A DNA stretch of 64,000 bases from Paenibacillus endoradicis (lineage in GTDB: Bacteria > Bacillota > Bacilli > Paenibacillales > Paenibacillaceae): the NCBI RefSeq assembly GCF_024721975.1, contig NZ_JANQBB010000009.1, positions 1-64,000 on the forward strand, given 5' to 3'. The notes below the pieces were generated by a model. The model was not told the origin of the DNA, made no database searches, and saw only the letters and a list, made by a program, of their open reading frames with translations. Shown piece after piece: positions 1-8,042 of this stretch. How positions within the stretch are numbered: position 1 is the first letter of the stretch; each line of letters starts with the position of its first letter. A program made the translations under genes and the position numbers.

Positions 1-108
1 CGCCGCTAAGTATCAGAGAAGCAAGCTTCTCTTCAACTCCGCTCGACTTGCATGTATTAGGCACGCCGCCAGCGTTCGTCCTGAGCCAGGATCAAACTCT
101 CCATTAAA
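1..108 (-). rRNA. rrs: 16S rRNA, 5' end (partial)
   Basis: The reverse complement carries the universal bacterial 16S start (AGAGTTTGATCCTGGCTCAG, 82-101 region) followed by the conserved stretch leading to the V1 loop. Transcription runs leftward out of the window, so only about the first 108 nt are present. The mature 5' end is placed at the TTTAATGGAGAG stretch by analogy with Bacillus. The V1 hairpin (AGAAGCTTGCTTCT) is typical of Bacillales. Confidence 0.97.
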
Positions 109-140
109 GTGTTTGACTTGCTCATTTTGTTTCGCTTGTT

Positions 141-171
141 ATTATCATTTTCACGGGGTGAAAATGATAAT
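141..171 (-). other. rRNA leader stem-loop
   Basis: A perfect 14-bp inverted repeat (141-154 with 158-171, 3-nt loop) lies about 35 nt upstream of the 16S 5' end. By position it could be part of the 16S processing stem or leader structure. Further upstream (about 185-215) is a TCTTTGAAAACTGAAC stretch that is typical of Paenibacillus rRNA leaders and resembles a boxA antitermination element. Confidence 0.6.
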
Positions 172-303
172 GGCAGTTCTTACTCGTTGTTCAGTTTTCA
201 AAGATCAAGCGAAAATATCAAAGCGTTTCTCATTTACTTATGTAAGTGTGATTCGCATTTCGTTTTCGTGTGTGTCTCGCAATCTCTCGCGGCGACAAGT
301 AGT

Positions 304-333
304 AATTTACCATAGAACTTATAGGCTTTGCAA
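304..333 (-). promoter_or_regulatory. rRNA operon promoter
   Basis: On the minus strand TTGCAA (328-333) is followed after 18 nt by TAAATT (304-309). The DNA just upstream (335-365) is very AT-rich, as expected for an UP element. Start of transcription would be near 297, giving a leader of roughly 190 nt before 16S. Only one such promoter was recognised. Confidence 0.65.
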
Positions 334-365
334 GCTTTTTTGTATATTATTTTTAATTATTTTAT

Positions 366-1363
366 TACACACTATATCATGATGTATTACTTCAAATTAA
401 TACTAGATGATGTGTTATTTCAATTTTTCTGAAAACTATTAAATTAATGATATATTATTTTTTCTTTAATCATAATTATTTTATTTAAAACACTTAGTCA
501 TTTTCTTGCTGGTAATTTAACTTAGAAACATATAAAGCCTTTAATAAACGTCTCTCTCACATAAGATCTGCTACTCTATCTAATCTAGAATTACTTATAT
601 TGTTAATAGGAGAATTACTATAAAAATTTATAAGTCGACAAAATAGGCAGTTCCTAAAACAATACATAGTAATATAGATAGCAACAATGGTGTATTAGTG
701 CTAGTGATAGCCAGAAAACAATGTTCTCTGTTGTTTTTGGACGTAGACTTATTCGGACAACATAATTAAATGAGGCTCTTGGTGATTATTTATCAGATGC
801 GAATGTAGTTCGTACATATTTATGACGGACATTAAGATCATAAGCTAATTCGAAAGGGTTAGAGCATTTCCGCTACAAGTCTGATGGAAACAACGAGTTA
901 AAGGTGTATCCGACATTCAGACTGTGAACAGTTATCAAAGTTGTTTAAACCGTTGTATTGATCATTTCGATTGTGTTGCAACCAAGTATTTATAACATTA
1001 TTTGTCTTGGTTTCGTTATCAAGGTAACAAGGAGTATGAGAACACAATGTCAAATAAACTATTAAGTTTACAATTAAGTAATAAAACTCGTACCGGGTAA
1101 TACACTTTTGATAACCATCACAAAAACAACCGTGGTGATTTTTTTGATTTCAAGAAAGGTTGTGAAATATGTTAAATAAGAAATTCATACTACGTTTCGG
1201 TTTAACTGGATAATATTGGACCCTTCAACATTTTTCTGATTTAGCCTTTTAGAATTAACTTGAGTCATTACTACCAAGTAAGGTAGCATTGGCAACAGGG
1301 AAACGAACAGCGCTACAATCAATACTATATTTACTATACGGATGTACCTCAAAACCTCTAAGT
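366..1363. other. Non-coding, AT-rich gap
   Basis: About 1 kb without a convincing gene. Short open stretches on the plus strand (around 860-1060) are broken by many stops and could be decayed coding DNA, but no family was recognised. A weak plus-strand hairpin with a T-run (CATCAC 1116-1121, GTGGTG 1132-1137, then seven T) resembles a terminator. Nothing else is supported. Confidence 0.4.
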
Positions 1364-2128
1364 TTAAGTTATCCTCAGACTCAGTTTCTTGAAAGATATC
1401 ACAATCATTCCGATACTGATTATAATTAGAATAATTGCTATAAATTGAGACGTGGATAACATGCCCACATTTCCGCGGATGATATCTCCTCTGTAAAATT
1501 CAAGTACAAATCTTCCGCTGCTATATAGAAGTAGATATAATGCTGCAACTTGTCCATGAGCTTTTTTCTTCTTAGCAAAGAAAACCAATATAAGAAAGAG
1601 AAGAAAATCGAGCACGCTTGAAATCAATTGCGTAGGGACTAATGCAACGCCACTAGGAGCAAACGAGGATGCAGGAAATACGACACCAAACCAACTAGTT
1701 GTTTCTTGACCATAGCAGCAACCCGCGAGAAAACATCCGATTCGACCAAAGCCTTGCGCCAACGCTACAGATGGAATTATCAGATCAAAGCATTGCATGA
1801 AATTAAGATTAGACTTTCGGCAATACAAATATCCTGCCAAGATCCCCCCAATAATACCTCCATAAACCACGAATCCATCAGTAAAGTTTAACAAAATCAT
1901 CGGGTCCTGTAAGATGCTCTTAACTTGAGTCGTCCAGTACAATAGTTTTGCACCTAATATTCCGCCCACCAAACACCAAATTATTAATGAAGCAATATGA
2001 TCACTCTGTAGATGAAGACGCTTGGCCCAATATAAGGTTGCCGAGTACGCGACAACGATACCCAGCGCAATCATCAAGCCATAACCGTGAATCGTCAACG
2101 GACCGATGGTTAACAAGTCATTGTGCAT
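1364..2128 (-). CDS. Prolipoprotein diacylglyceryl transferase family protein (Lgt-like)
   Basis: 254-aa polytopic membrane protein with the Lgt fold. It would transfer diacylglycerol from phosphatidylglycerol to lipobox cysteines. Visible signatures are the N-terminal HGYG motif (14-17), the GRIGCFLAGCCYG block (128-140) and the C-terminal RFVLEFYRGD block (206-215). In classical Lgt the block reads GRIGNFINGE; here the Asn, essential in E. coli Lgt, is Cys and the loop is Cys-rich. That marks a divergent Lgt paralogue whose substrate is uncertain. It starts 24 bp after the TetR gene and is probably co-transcribed with it. Confidence 0.85.
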   Translation of the reverse strand: MHNDLLTIGPLTIHGYGLMIALGIVVAYSATLYWAKRLHLQSDHIASLIIWCLVGGILGAKLLYWTTQVKSILQDPMILLNFTDGFVVYGGIIGGILAGYLYCRKSNLNFMQCFDLIIPSVALAQGFGRIGCFLAGCCYGQETTSWFGVVFPASSFAPSGVALVPTQLISSVLDFLLFLILVFFAKKKKAHGQVAALYLLLYSSGRFVLEFYRGDIIRGNVGMLSTSQFIAIILIIISIGMIVISFKKLSLRIT

Positions 2129-2151
2129 ACGTTCACAACCTTCCTATATTC

Positions 2152-2760
2152 TCATTCTTTAAAGCGAAAATTCTTTTCATCTGCTCCAAGTAATAGTGAA
2201 ACTAGTTTTGATGACTGAGCAAAAATGTGAGATGCATTTTCATTGGATGAAAGGCGGTTTCTTTCTTCCTGGGTTAGCCCAAATAAGCCATAAACCAATA
2301 CGATGGCGGACTGACGACTATTATCCGTGATCATCAATCCCCTTTTTATACCTTCATCTATATACAGTGTGACAGGATGAATTGCTCCGCTCAACATTTT
2401 TCCTGATAGTATTCGAAACACTTCCACATCATGTTGCGTACCACGTACTTTATCACGCCCAAGAATTAACTCCAGCCAATGCGAAAAAACGAGTTGATAC
2501 CGTTGCTCAAAGGGAATTTCTGTATTTTGCAAAATATCAGAAATTTCCTTTACAAACTGATCAGTATACTTAGCCATCGCAGCCTCAAAAATTTCTTCCT
2601 TCGACTTAAAATGGTAATAAAACATACCGAACGAGCCATTGACCGCCATATAAATGTCTTTGACTGATGTATGGACATACCCCTTTTCCATAAATAGCTT
2701 TATTGCAACTCCCAGTAATTCTTCTTTTCTTTCTTCGGGTTGTTTAACGACTCTTACCAC
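2152..2760 (-). CDS. TetR/AcrR family transcriptional regulator
   Basis: 202-aa one-component repressor. The N-terminal domain (about residues 10-56) has the TetR helix-turn-helix, ending in the typical FYYHFKSKEEIF turn-helix 4 junction. The C-terminal ligand-binding domain is diverged and does not reveal an effector. The start is GTG, preceded by AGGAG about 10 nt upstream; an ATG closer to that site is in another frame and stops after eight codons. It heads a two-gene unit with the Lgt-like gene. A palindrome just upstream is a likely autoregulatory operator. Confidence 0.88.
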   Translation of the reverse strand: MVRVVKQPEERKEELLGVAIKLFMEKGYVHTSVKDIYMAVNGSFGMFYYHFKSKEEIFEAAMAKYTDQFVKEISDILQNTEIPFEQRYQLVFSHWLELILGRDKVRGTQHDVEVFRILSGKMLSGAIHPVTLYIDEGIKRGLMITDNSRQSAIVLVYGLFGLTQEERNRLSSNENASHIFAQSSKLVSLLLGADEKNFRFKE

Positions 2761-2776
2761 CAGAAATCATCTCCTA

Positions 2777-2793
2777 ACAGAGCGATGCTCTGT
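2777..2793. promoter_or_regulatory. Palindromic operator candidate for the TetR regulator
   Basis: ACAGAGC-GAT-GCTCTGT is a perfect 7+3+7 palindrome between the tetR start codon and a TTGACA hexamer on the minus strand (2822-2827). Size and position fit a TetR-family operator overlapping or just downstream of the promoter. A good -10 at 17 nt from TTGACA is not seen (a TATAGA lies at 23 nt), so the promoter itself is unresolved. Confidence 0.5.
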
Positions 2794-2873
2794 CTATATT
2801 TTGAATGATGTTACGTTGTTTTGTCAATAATTTTTGCCAATATTAACTTTTAATGTAATTATGACTATTTAAA

Positions 2874-2899
2874 AGACTATCCTTTGCTATGGTCTTTTT
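2874..2899. terminator. Weak terminator-like hairpin
   Basis: AGACTAT (2874-2880) pairs with ATGGTCT (2889-2895), followed on plus by a T-run. It lies between the lacZ terminator and tetR and may back up the lacZ terminator. Confidence 0.35.
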
Positions 2900-2989
2900 C
2901 GTACAGAACATATCGTAACTTCTCTAACCATCTTCATTAGATAAGTTTGTTAAGACAATATCTAGCAAATATCTTATTTATTAAAACAC

Positions 2990-3022
2990 AAAAAATCCTC
3001 AACCTCATGAGATTGCGGATTT
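2990..3022 (-). terminator. Rho-independent terminator of the lacZ operon
   Basis: On minus, AAATCCGCAATCTC pairs with GAGGTTGAGGATTT (one G-U pair, one mismatch) and runs directly into six T. It lies about 75 nt after the lacZ stop codon and closes the carbohydrate module. Confidence 0.75.
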
Positions 3023-3056
3023 ACATGGTGGAGACCAGGGGAAGTTGATCCCCTGG
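3023..3056 (-). other. tmRNA (ssrA) 3'-end-like sequence, possible integration scar
   Basis: On minus, CAGGGG-ATCAACTT-CCCCTG is followed by GTCTCCACCAT. This resembles the T-arm, acceptor 3' strand and CCA of Bacillales tmRNA, followed immediately by a terminator as after real ssrA. No remainder of tmRNA is present. ssrA 3' ends are common attachment sites of integrative elements, so an att scar is possible. The T-loop is degenerate and the identification is inferential. Confidence 0.35.
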
Positions 3057-3095
3057 CTCGACAATTTCTATACTATTATCTTTATAAACTTTGCT

Positions 3096-6000
3096 CTAAG
3101 CTCGCTCGATCGTGAACTCGAAGCTTAGGTTTTGATTTGCTTGAATTAGATACTCGTCATGAACTGGAGCTCCCCAGCTATCATCACCGCCAACACCCAT
3201 CTGCTTCCCAGCTACCGTTACAACGGTATAGTGAACATTTGGTAATTCATAATGATGCATTGCACTTTCAAGCTCAAAAGCAGTGTACGGTGAAATATTA
3301 CATTCCACTGGTGTTGTTGCAGGAGAAGTTAACTTAATACCTTGACCTAGCTTATTCGTTACAGCTACTCGACGTACGCCAGTACGGTTACCTGATTCTT
3401 GTGGTACAACATATGCTGACACATTGTCTTTCGCTTCATTACTGAATGACATTAGACGGGCACCGAAAGCACGATCAATATAGTTCTCATCTGGTCCCAT
3501 TGCATACCAGTCTAATTGATCGTAATCGGCTGGAACTTTGAAGGAAAGTGCGAAGATCGGAAGTTTTGGTAAGTTCTCTGCACCAAAGTATTCTGATTTC
3601 ACATGAATCGCTCCACTTTCTGATACCGTATAAGCAACAGTTACCGTTACTGCATCACTAATGTTTAGTTTATAAGTGTATTTCACAGTTACGGAATTTT
3701 CTGTTTCGATAAGCTCAAGATTAACACATTTACGAGTTAAGCTAGCTGCGAACCATGCACCTGACTCAAAACCTTGTGCAAAACCTTTATCATTGTCCGT
3801 CATAGCTCTCCAGAATAATGGTGCTGGTTGGCCAGCAATCATCTCACGACCAGCATAGTTCACTGAGATTAGTGTTCCTGCTTGCTTAGAGAACATGATG
3901 CTAAAGTCTCTACCATGAACACCAATATTAACATCACCTTCAGCTACGCGGAATGTACGTTTCATTGGTGCTACTACTTCCTCAGCTTCAATTACGAAAA
4001 TATGCTGACCGAAAGCAACTTCATGCCCAGCTTCTGCCCACAGCGTCGCTTCTTTCAAATTCAATGAAGCCGTAACTGAATACTCACCCATTTCAAATTC
4101 TGTATAGAAATCGACAGGAATGTATGATTCATTACCTGCTGGTACATCGATATCCAATGCAATATCTTCAACTAATTCACCGTTATGATGTAATGCAATT
4201 ACAAGTTCATAACCTTCAGTACCAATGAACAAATTCTCATTGACGATATTAACACCATTTGCATCAGGTGTTAATTTCATGTTCTGATATAGGAATTTCA
4301 CTTCTTGCATTTTTGGTGATACCCGGCGATCTGCGTATACAATACCATTAGTACAGAAGTTGTAATCTGTTGAACGATCATCAAAATCTCCACCATAGGC
4401 AAGGAACTCCTTACCATAACGATCTTCTTTCACGATCACTTGATCGATGTAATCCCAGATAAAACCACCTTGATACATTGCATATTTATTTTCAAGCTCA
4501 GTGTATTTATGCATACCTCCGACAGAGTTACCCATCGCGTGCATATACTCACAGCTAATATAAGGCTTGTCAGGATTATCATTCAAATACGCTTCAATAT
4601 CTGCTGGTTTCGCGTACATACGACTTTCCATATCACTTGTATCATTGTACTTACGGTTATGGAATACTCCCTCATAATGTACAAGTCGAGATGGGTCAAT
4701 ACTACGGAAATAGTTAGCAACATTTAATAATACTTGCCCTGCATATGCTTCGTTACCTACGGACCAGATTAGAATGGAAGGATGATTCTTATCACGTTCA
4801 ACCATAGAAATCGCACGATCCATTACGATATCTTGCCATTCTTCCTTGTTCTCTGGAACGTTCCAAGAAGGTTCTACTGCCCCCATCTTCTGCCAAGAAC
4901 CGTGAGTTTCTAGATTCATCTCATCAATTAGATAGATTCCATACTCATCACAAAGCTCATACCAAAGCGATTGGTTAGGGTAATGTGAGGTACGAACAGC
5001 ATTCAAATTGTTTTGTTTAATTGTTTTAATATCCCATCGCATATCTTCATCCGTAATTGCACGACCGCGACGGCTATTGAATTCATGACGATTCACACCT
5101 TTAAACACAATACGTTGACCATTAATATGCATTACTTTATTAATCATCTCAAAGCGACGGAATCCAACACGATAAGTAATAACTTCAATTAATTCCCCTT
5201 GCTCATCTGAAACCATAACGAAAAGTTCATAGAGATACGGAGATTCTGCACTCCAAGAATTAACTTCTCCAGCATCTAGACTAACAGTAACTTTATTAGC
5301 TGAACTTAACGTAGAGTTCGTTTCAGCAACTGGCTCTCCACTTGCATCATATAATTGCATAGCAATGCTGTAACCTTTATCTGCTTGCATAGTAAAGTCT
5401 ACAGAAAGAGCACCTTTTTTATACGTATCATCTAGATCAGCATGGATAAACATATCTTGCACATGAATTTCCGGTACAGCATACAAGTATACATCACGGA
5501 AAATACCTGAAAAACGCCAAAAATCTTGATCTTCTAGCCAACTACCGGTACTACGTTGATACACTTCTACTGCTAGTTTGTTTTCACCATCGATTAAGTA
5601 AGGACTTAATTCAAATTCTGAAGGTGTAAAGCTATCTTCACTATAACCAACAAATTGACCATTAAGCCAAACGTAAAATGCTGATTCTACACCTTGAAAC
5701 GAAATATATGTTTTTTTATCTTTCATAGTAGATGGAGTATTAAAGTAAGTAATATAGCTACCAACTGGATTATCATTCATCGCAACTGCTGGTGGTCTAA
5801 GTTCGTGGTGACCATCCCATGGGTACATCGTATTCACATATTGTGGCTTACCATGACCTTGAAGTTGAATATGACCGGGAACTTCGATATATCCCCAGCT
5901 TGAACTATCATGATTACTTTCAAAGAAAGTCGTAGGACGATCTATTGGGTTAGGTGAGTATTGAAATTTCCAGTTACCATTTAATGAATGACGTAATGCC

Positions 6001-6128
6001 ATCGGTGCTCTTTGAATGGCTTCATCAAACGTCTCATAATATTTGTGATCAGAATGTGCTTGTACGCGATTCACTGCAAATACTTCTGTATCCGTTAGCC
6101 AGTCTAGTTTCGGTGTAGTTGTTGTCAT
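3096..6128 (-). CDS. lacZ: Beta-galactosidase, GH2 (LacZ type)
   Basis: 1010-aa GH2 enzyme hydrolysing terminal beta-galactosides such as lactose or plant galactosides. Order: N-terminal sugar-binding domain (about 40-210), immunoglobulin-like domain, TIM barrel, C-terminal Bgal_small_N domain. The acid/base Glu is E460 in SVGNE and the nucleophile is E527 in CEYMHAMGNS, matching E. coli E461 and E537. Length is close to the E. coli enzyme. The start chosen is the ATG before TTTTPKLDW, 7 nt after GGAGG; a longer frame to 6182 has no ribosome site. No signal peptide, so it acts in the cytoplasm on sugar brought in by the adjacent importer. Last gene of the module. Confidence 0.95.
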   Translation of the reverse strand: MTTTTPKLDWLTDTEVFAVNRVQAHSDHKYYETFDEAIQRAPMALRHSLNGNWKFQYSPNPIDRPTTFFESNHDSSSWGYIEVPGHIQLQGHGKPQYVNTMYPWDGHHELRPPAVAMNDNPVGSYITYFNTPSTMKDKKTYISFQGVESAFYVWLNGQFVGYSEDSFTPSEFELSPYLIDGENKLAVEVYQRSTGSWLEDQDFWRFSGIFRDVYLYAVPEIHVQDMFIHADLDDTYKKGALSVDFTMQADKGYSIAMQLYDASGEPVAETNSTLSSANKVTVSLDAGEVNSWSAESPYLYELFVMVSDEQGELIEVITYRVGFRRFEMINKVMHINGQRIVFKGVNRHEFNSRRGRAITDEDMRWDIKTIKQNNLNAVRTSHYPNQSLWYELCDEYGIYLIDEMNLETHGSWQKMGAVEPSWNVPENKEEWQDIVMDRAISMVERDKNHPSILIWSVGNEAYAGQVLLNVANYFRSIDPSRLVHYEGVFHNRKYNDTSDMESRMYAKPADIEAYLNDNPDKPYISCEYMHAMGNSVGGMHKYTELENKYAMYQGGFIWDYIDQVIVKEDRYGKEFLAYGGDFDDRSTDYNFCTNGIVYADRRVSPKMQEVKFLYQNMKLTPDANGVNIVNENLFIGTEGYELVIALHHNGELVEDIALDIDVPAGNESYIPVDFYTEFEMGEYSVTASLNLKEATLWAEAGHEVAFGQHIFVIEAEEVVAPMKRTFRVAEGDVNIGVHGRDFSIMFSKQAGTLISVNYAGREMIAGQPAPLFWRAMTDNDKGFAQGFESGAWFAASLTRKCVNLELIETENSVTVKYTYKLNISDAVTVTVAYTVSESGAIHVKSEYFGAENLPKLPIFALSFKVPADYDQLDWYAMGPDENYIDRAFGARLMSFSNEAKDNVSAYVVPQESGNRTGVRRVAVTNKLGQGIKLTSPATTPVECNISPYTAFELESAMHHYELPNVHYTVVTVAGKQMGVGGDDSWGAPVHDEYLIQANQNLSFEFTIERA

Positions 6129-6206
6129 TAATAAATCCTCCAATACATAATGTAAAAGCCAGATAATGCCCACAAGGAGCATTGCCTGGCTTTAGGTAAG
6201 ATAATG

Positions 6207-7031
6207 TTATTTCACAGAACCTGTCATACCTGCCACGAAATGCTTCTGCATGAAGAAGAATACAAGTGCTGTAGGAATCGTAGAAATAACGATTGCTGTC
6301 ATTATAATACCATAATCAGGTGTGTAACTTGAACCTAGATTGGATATTAACATTGGCACAGTTCTCTTCTCTGGAGATTGAAGAATAATTAGTGGCCATA
6401 AATAGTTGTTCCAGCTTGACATGAACGTAATAATACCTGCTGCTGCATAAGTTGTTTTCATTGTTGGCATAAATACTTTGAAGAATAATCCAAGCTCTGT
6501 CAACCCATCAATTCGGCCTGCTTCCAAAAGATCTTTCGGGAACATTTTCGAGTTTTGACGGAAGAAGAAAATCAAGAATGCAGTGGTTACAGTTGGTAGA
6601 ATCACCCCTGCTAATGTATCAACACCGATGCCTGGTGCAGTAGATGATACTTTAGCAAACATTTGGAACAAAGGAACCATAATTGCTGCAAATGGAATCA
6701 TCATTGATAACAGCAATACGGAGAATACTCTATCCTTTGCCTTACTACGATAAATTTCAAAGCCGTATCCAGCTAATGAAGCAATTAGTAGTGATAATAC
6801 AGTTGTCGTAACCGAAATTTTCGCTGAGTTCCATAATGCTGGACCGATATCAACCGTAGCGAATAAGTTTTTAATATTTTCAATAAGATGGGTACCTGGT
6901 AGTATTGTTCCTTTTGTTACATCTGCTGATGTATTCGTCGCACTTACAATCATCCATAAGAAAGGGAAAATTGAGACGATCGCTGCAACGATTAGGAATA
7001 AGTAGATGAAAGTACTTTTTAACTTACTCAT
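6207..7031 (-). CDS. Carbohydrate ABC transporter permease (MalG/LacG type)
   Basis: 274-aa inner-membrane permease of the CUT1 family with six predicted membrane spans. The cytoplasmic EAA loop that docks the ATPase is visible as EAGRIDGLTELGLFFKVFMP. It pairs with the upstream permease to form the import channel, and its start overlaps that gene's stop (ATGA). No ATPase gene lies nearby, which is usual for Firmicute CUT1 systems that share a common MsmX-type ATPase. Lies 78 bp before lacZ, so the substrate is probably a galactoside. Confidence 0.92.
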   Translation of the reverse strand: MSKLKSTFIYLFLIVAAIVSIFPFLWMIVSATNTSADVTKGTILPGTHLIENIKNLFATVDIGPALWNSAKISVTTTVLSLLIASLAGYGFEIYRSKAKDRVFSVLLLSMMIPFAAIMVPLFQMFAKVSSTAPGIGVDTLAGVILPTVTTAFLIFFFRQNSKMFPKDLLEAGRIDGLTELGLFFKVFMPTMKTTYAAAGIITFMSSWNNYLWPLIILQSPEKRTVPMLISNLGSSYTPDYGIIMTAIVISTIPTALVFFFMQKHFVAGMTGSVK

Positions 7032-7921
7032 TTGTCGTCACCTGCCAATTTGAACTGCAAGAATGCTAATATAATGATGATTATTACGATGGAATAAGAA
7101 ACCGTCGCTGCATAACCAAAGTCTGATGAATACTTGAATGATAAGTTGTAAATGTATTGAGAAATCGACAGAGTACTATTTCCTGGTCCGCCTTTAGTAA
7201 TATTAACGACCTCATCAAATAGTTGTAATGTTCCGATAGTCGATGTTATTGACGTAAATAAGATAATCGGTTTAAGTAACGGAATTGTAATACCGAAAAA
7301 TTGTCGAGTAGCTGATGCACCATCAATTCGTGCTGCTTCATAAATTGAGTTATCAATATTTTGCAATGAAGATAGATAGAAAATCATGTTGTAACCTGTC
7401 CAACGCCATGTAATAGCAATGATAATTGTTACTTTAGCCCAGAAAGGATCTGTAATCCATTCGATAGGAGTATTCATTAAATGTAATTTCATAAGCATTT
7501 GGTTAATTAAACCATCTGTTCCGAATAAGTACTTGAAAATTACTGAGTAAGCTACTAATGATGTAACTGCAGGTAAGAAAATTGCAGTACGGAAAAATCC
7601 TTTAAATTTCAAATTGCTACTATTAAGTAATACTGATATAAATAGCGCAAATAATATCATAACCGGTACTTGAATTACTAAGTATAACATCGTGTTTTTC
7701 AGTGCTGCGATGAACGTTGTATCAGTGAATAATCTTACGTAGTTGTCAAATCCAACAAATTCTAAGTTCATTCCTTTTCCTGATTTGAAAGAAAGAAGCA
7801 AGGCTTGAATCATTGGATAAAAGTAAAAGATAAAAATCATGATGCATGCAATACTGATGAAAGCCCAACCTGTTAAGTTCGACTTTGTTTGTATACTCAT
7901 GCCTTTCTTAGCTGTTTTCAC
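7028..7921 (-). CDS. Carbohydrate ABC transporter permease (MalF/LacF type)
   Basis: 297-aa CUT1 permease with six membrane spans and the EAA loop EAARIDGASATRQFFGITIP. It forms the heterodimeric channel with the next gene. The start chosen is GTG (VKTAKKGMS), preceded by AAAGGGG at 8 nt; the upstream ATG at 7948 lacks a ribosome site. A large hairpin separates it from the binding-protein gene. Confidence 0.9.
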   Translation of the reverse strand: MKTAKKGMSIQTKSNLTGWAFISIACIMIFIFYFYPMIQALLLSFKSGKGMNLEFVGFDNYVRLFTDTTFIAALKNTMLYLVIQVPVMILFALFISVLLNSSNLKFKGFFRTAIFLPAVTSLVAYSVIFKYLFGTDGLINQMLMKLHLMNTPIEWITDPFWAKVTIIIAITWRWTGYNMIFYLSSLQNIDNSIYEAARIDGASATRQFFGITIPLLKPIILFTSITSTIGTLQLFDEVVNITKGGPGNSTLSISQYIYNLSFKYSSDFGYAATVSYSIVIIIIILAFLQFKLAGDDK

Positions 7922-7960
7922 TATAATAGCCCCTTTCTTTATGGCCATATTAACCTTGGT

Positions 7961-8003
7961 CCTTTGTTCTACTGCTACAATTCCAGTAGCAGTAGAACAA
8001 AGG
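7961..8003 (-). other. Intra-operon stem-loop between binding protein and permease genes
   Basis: A perfect 18-bp inverted repeat (7961-7978 with 7986-8003, 7-nt loop) has no T-run on the minus strand, so it is not a classical terminator. Its position, 3' of a solute-binding-protein gene and before the permeases, fits an mRNA-stabilising or processing hairpin that gives more binding protein than permease. Confidence 0.7.
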
Positions 8004-8042
8004 ATCCTTAATTAATAATCTTGACTTCGAGCTACAAATCCA

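Noticed and set aside
109..382. Two short plus-strand open frames near the rRNA
   Set aside because: They lie in the rRNA leader and promoter, antisense to it, with no ribosome site.
3023..3062. A tRNA gene
   Set aside because: Only a T-arm-like hairpin and CCA-like end exist; no anticodon or D arm lies upstream at the right distance.
7961..8003. Intrinsic terminator between the binding protein and permease
   Set aside because: No T-run follows on the minus strand, and the genes downstream belong to the same unit.
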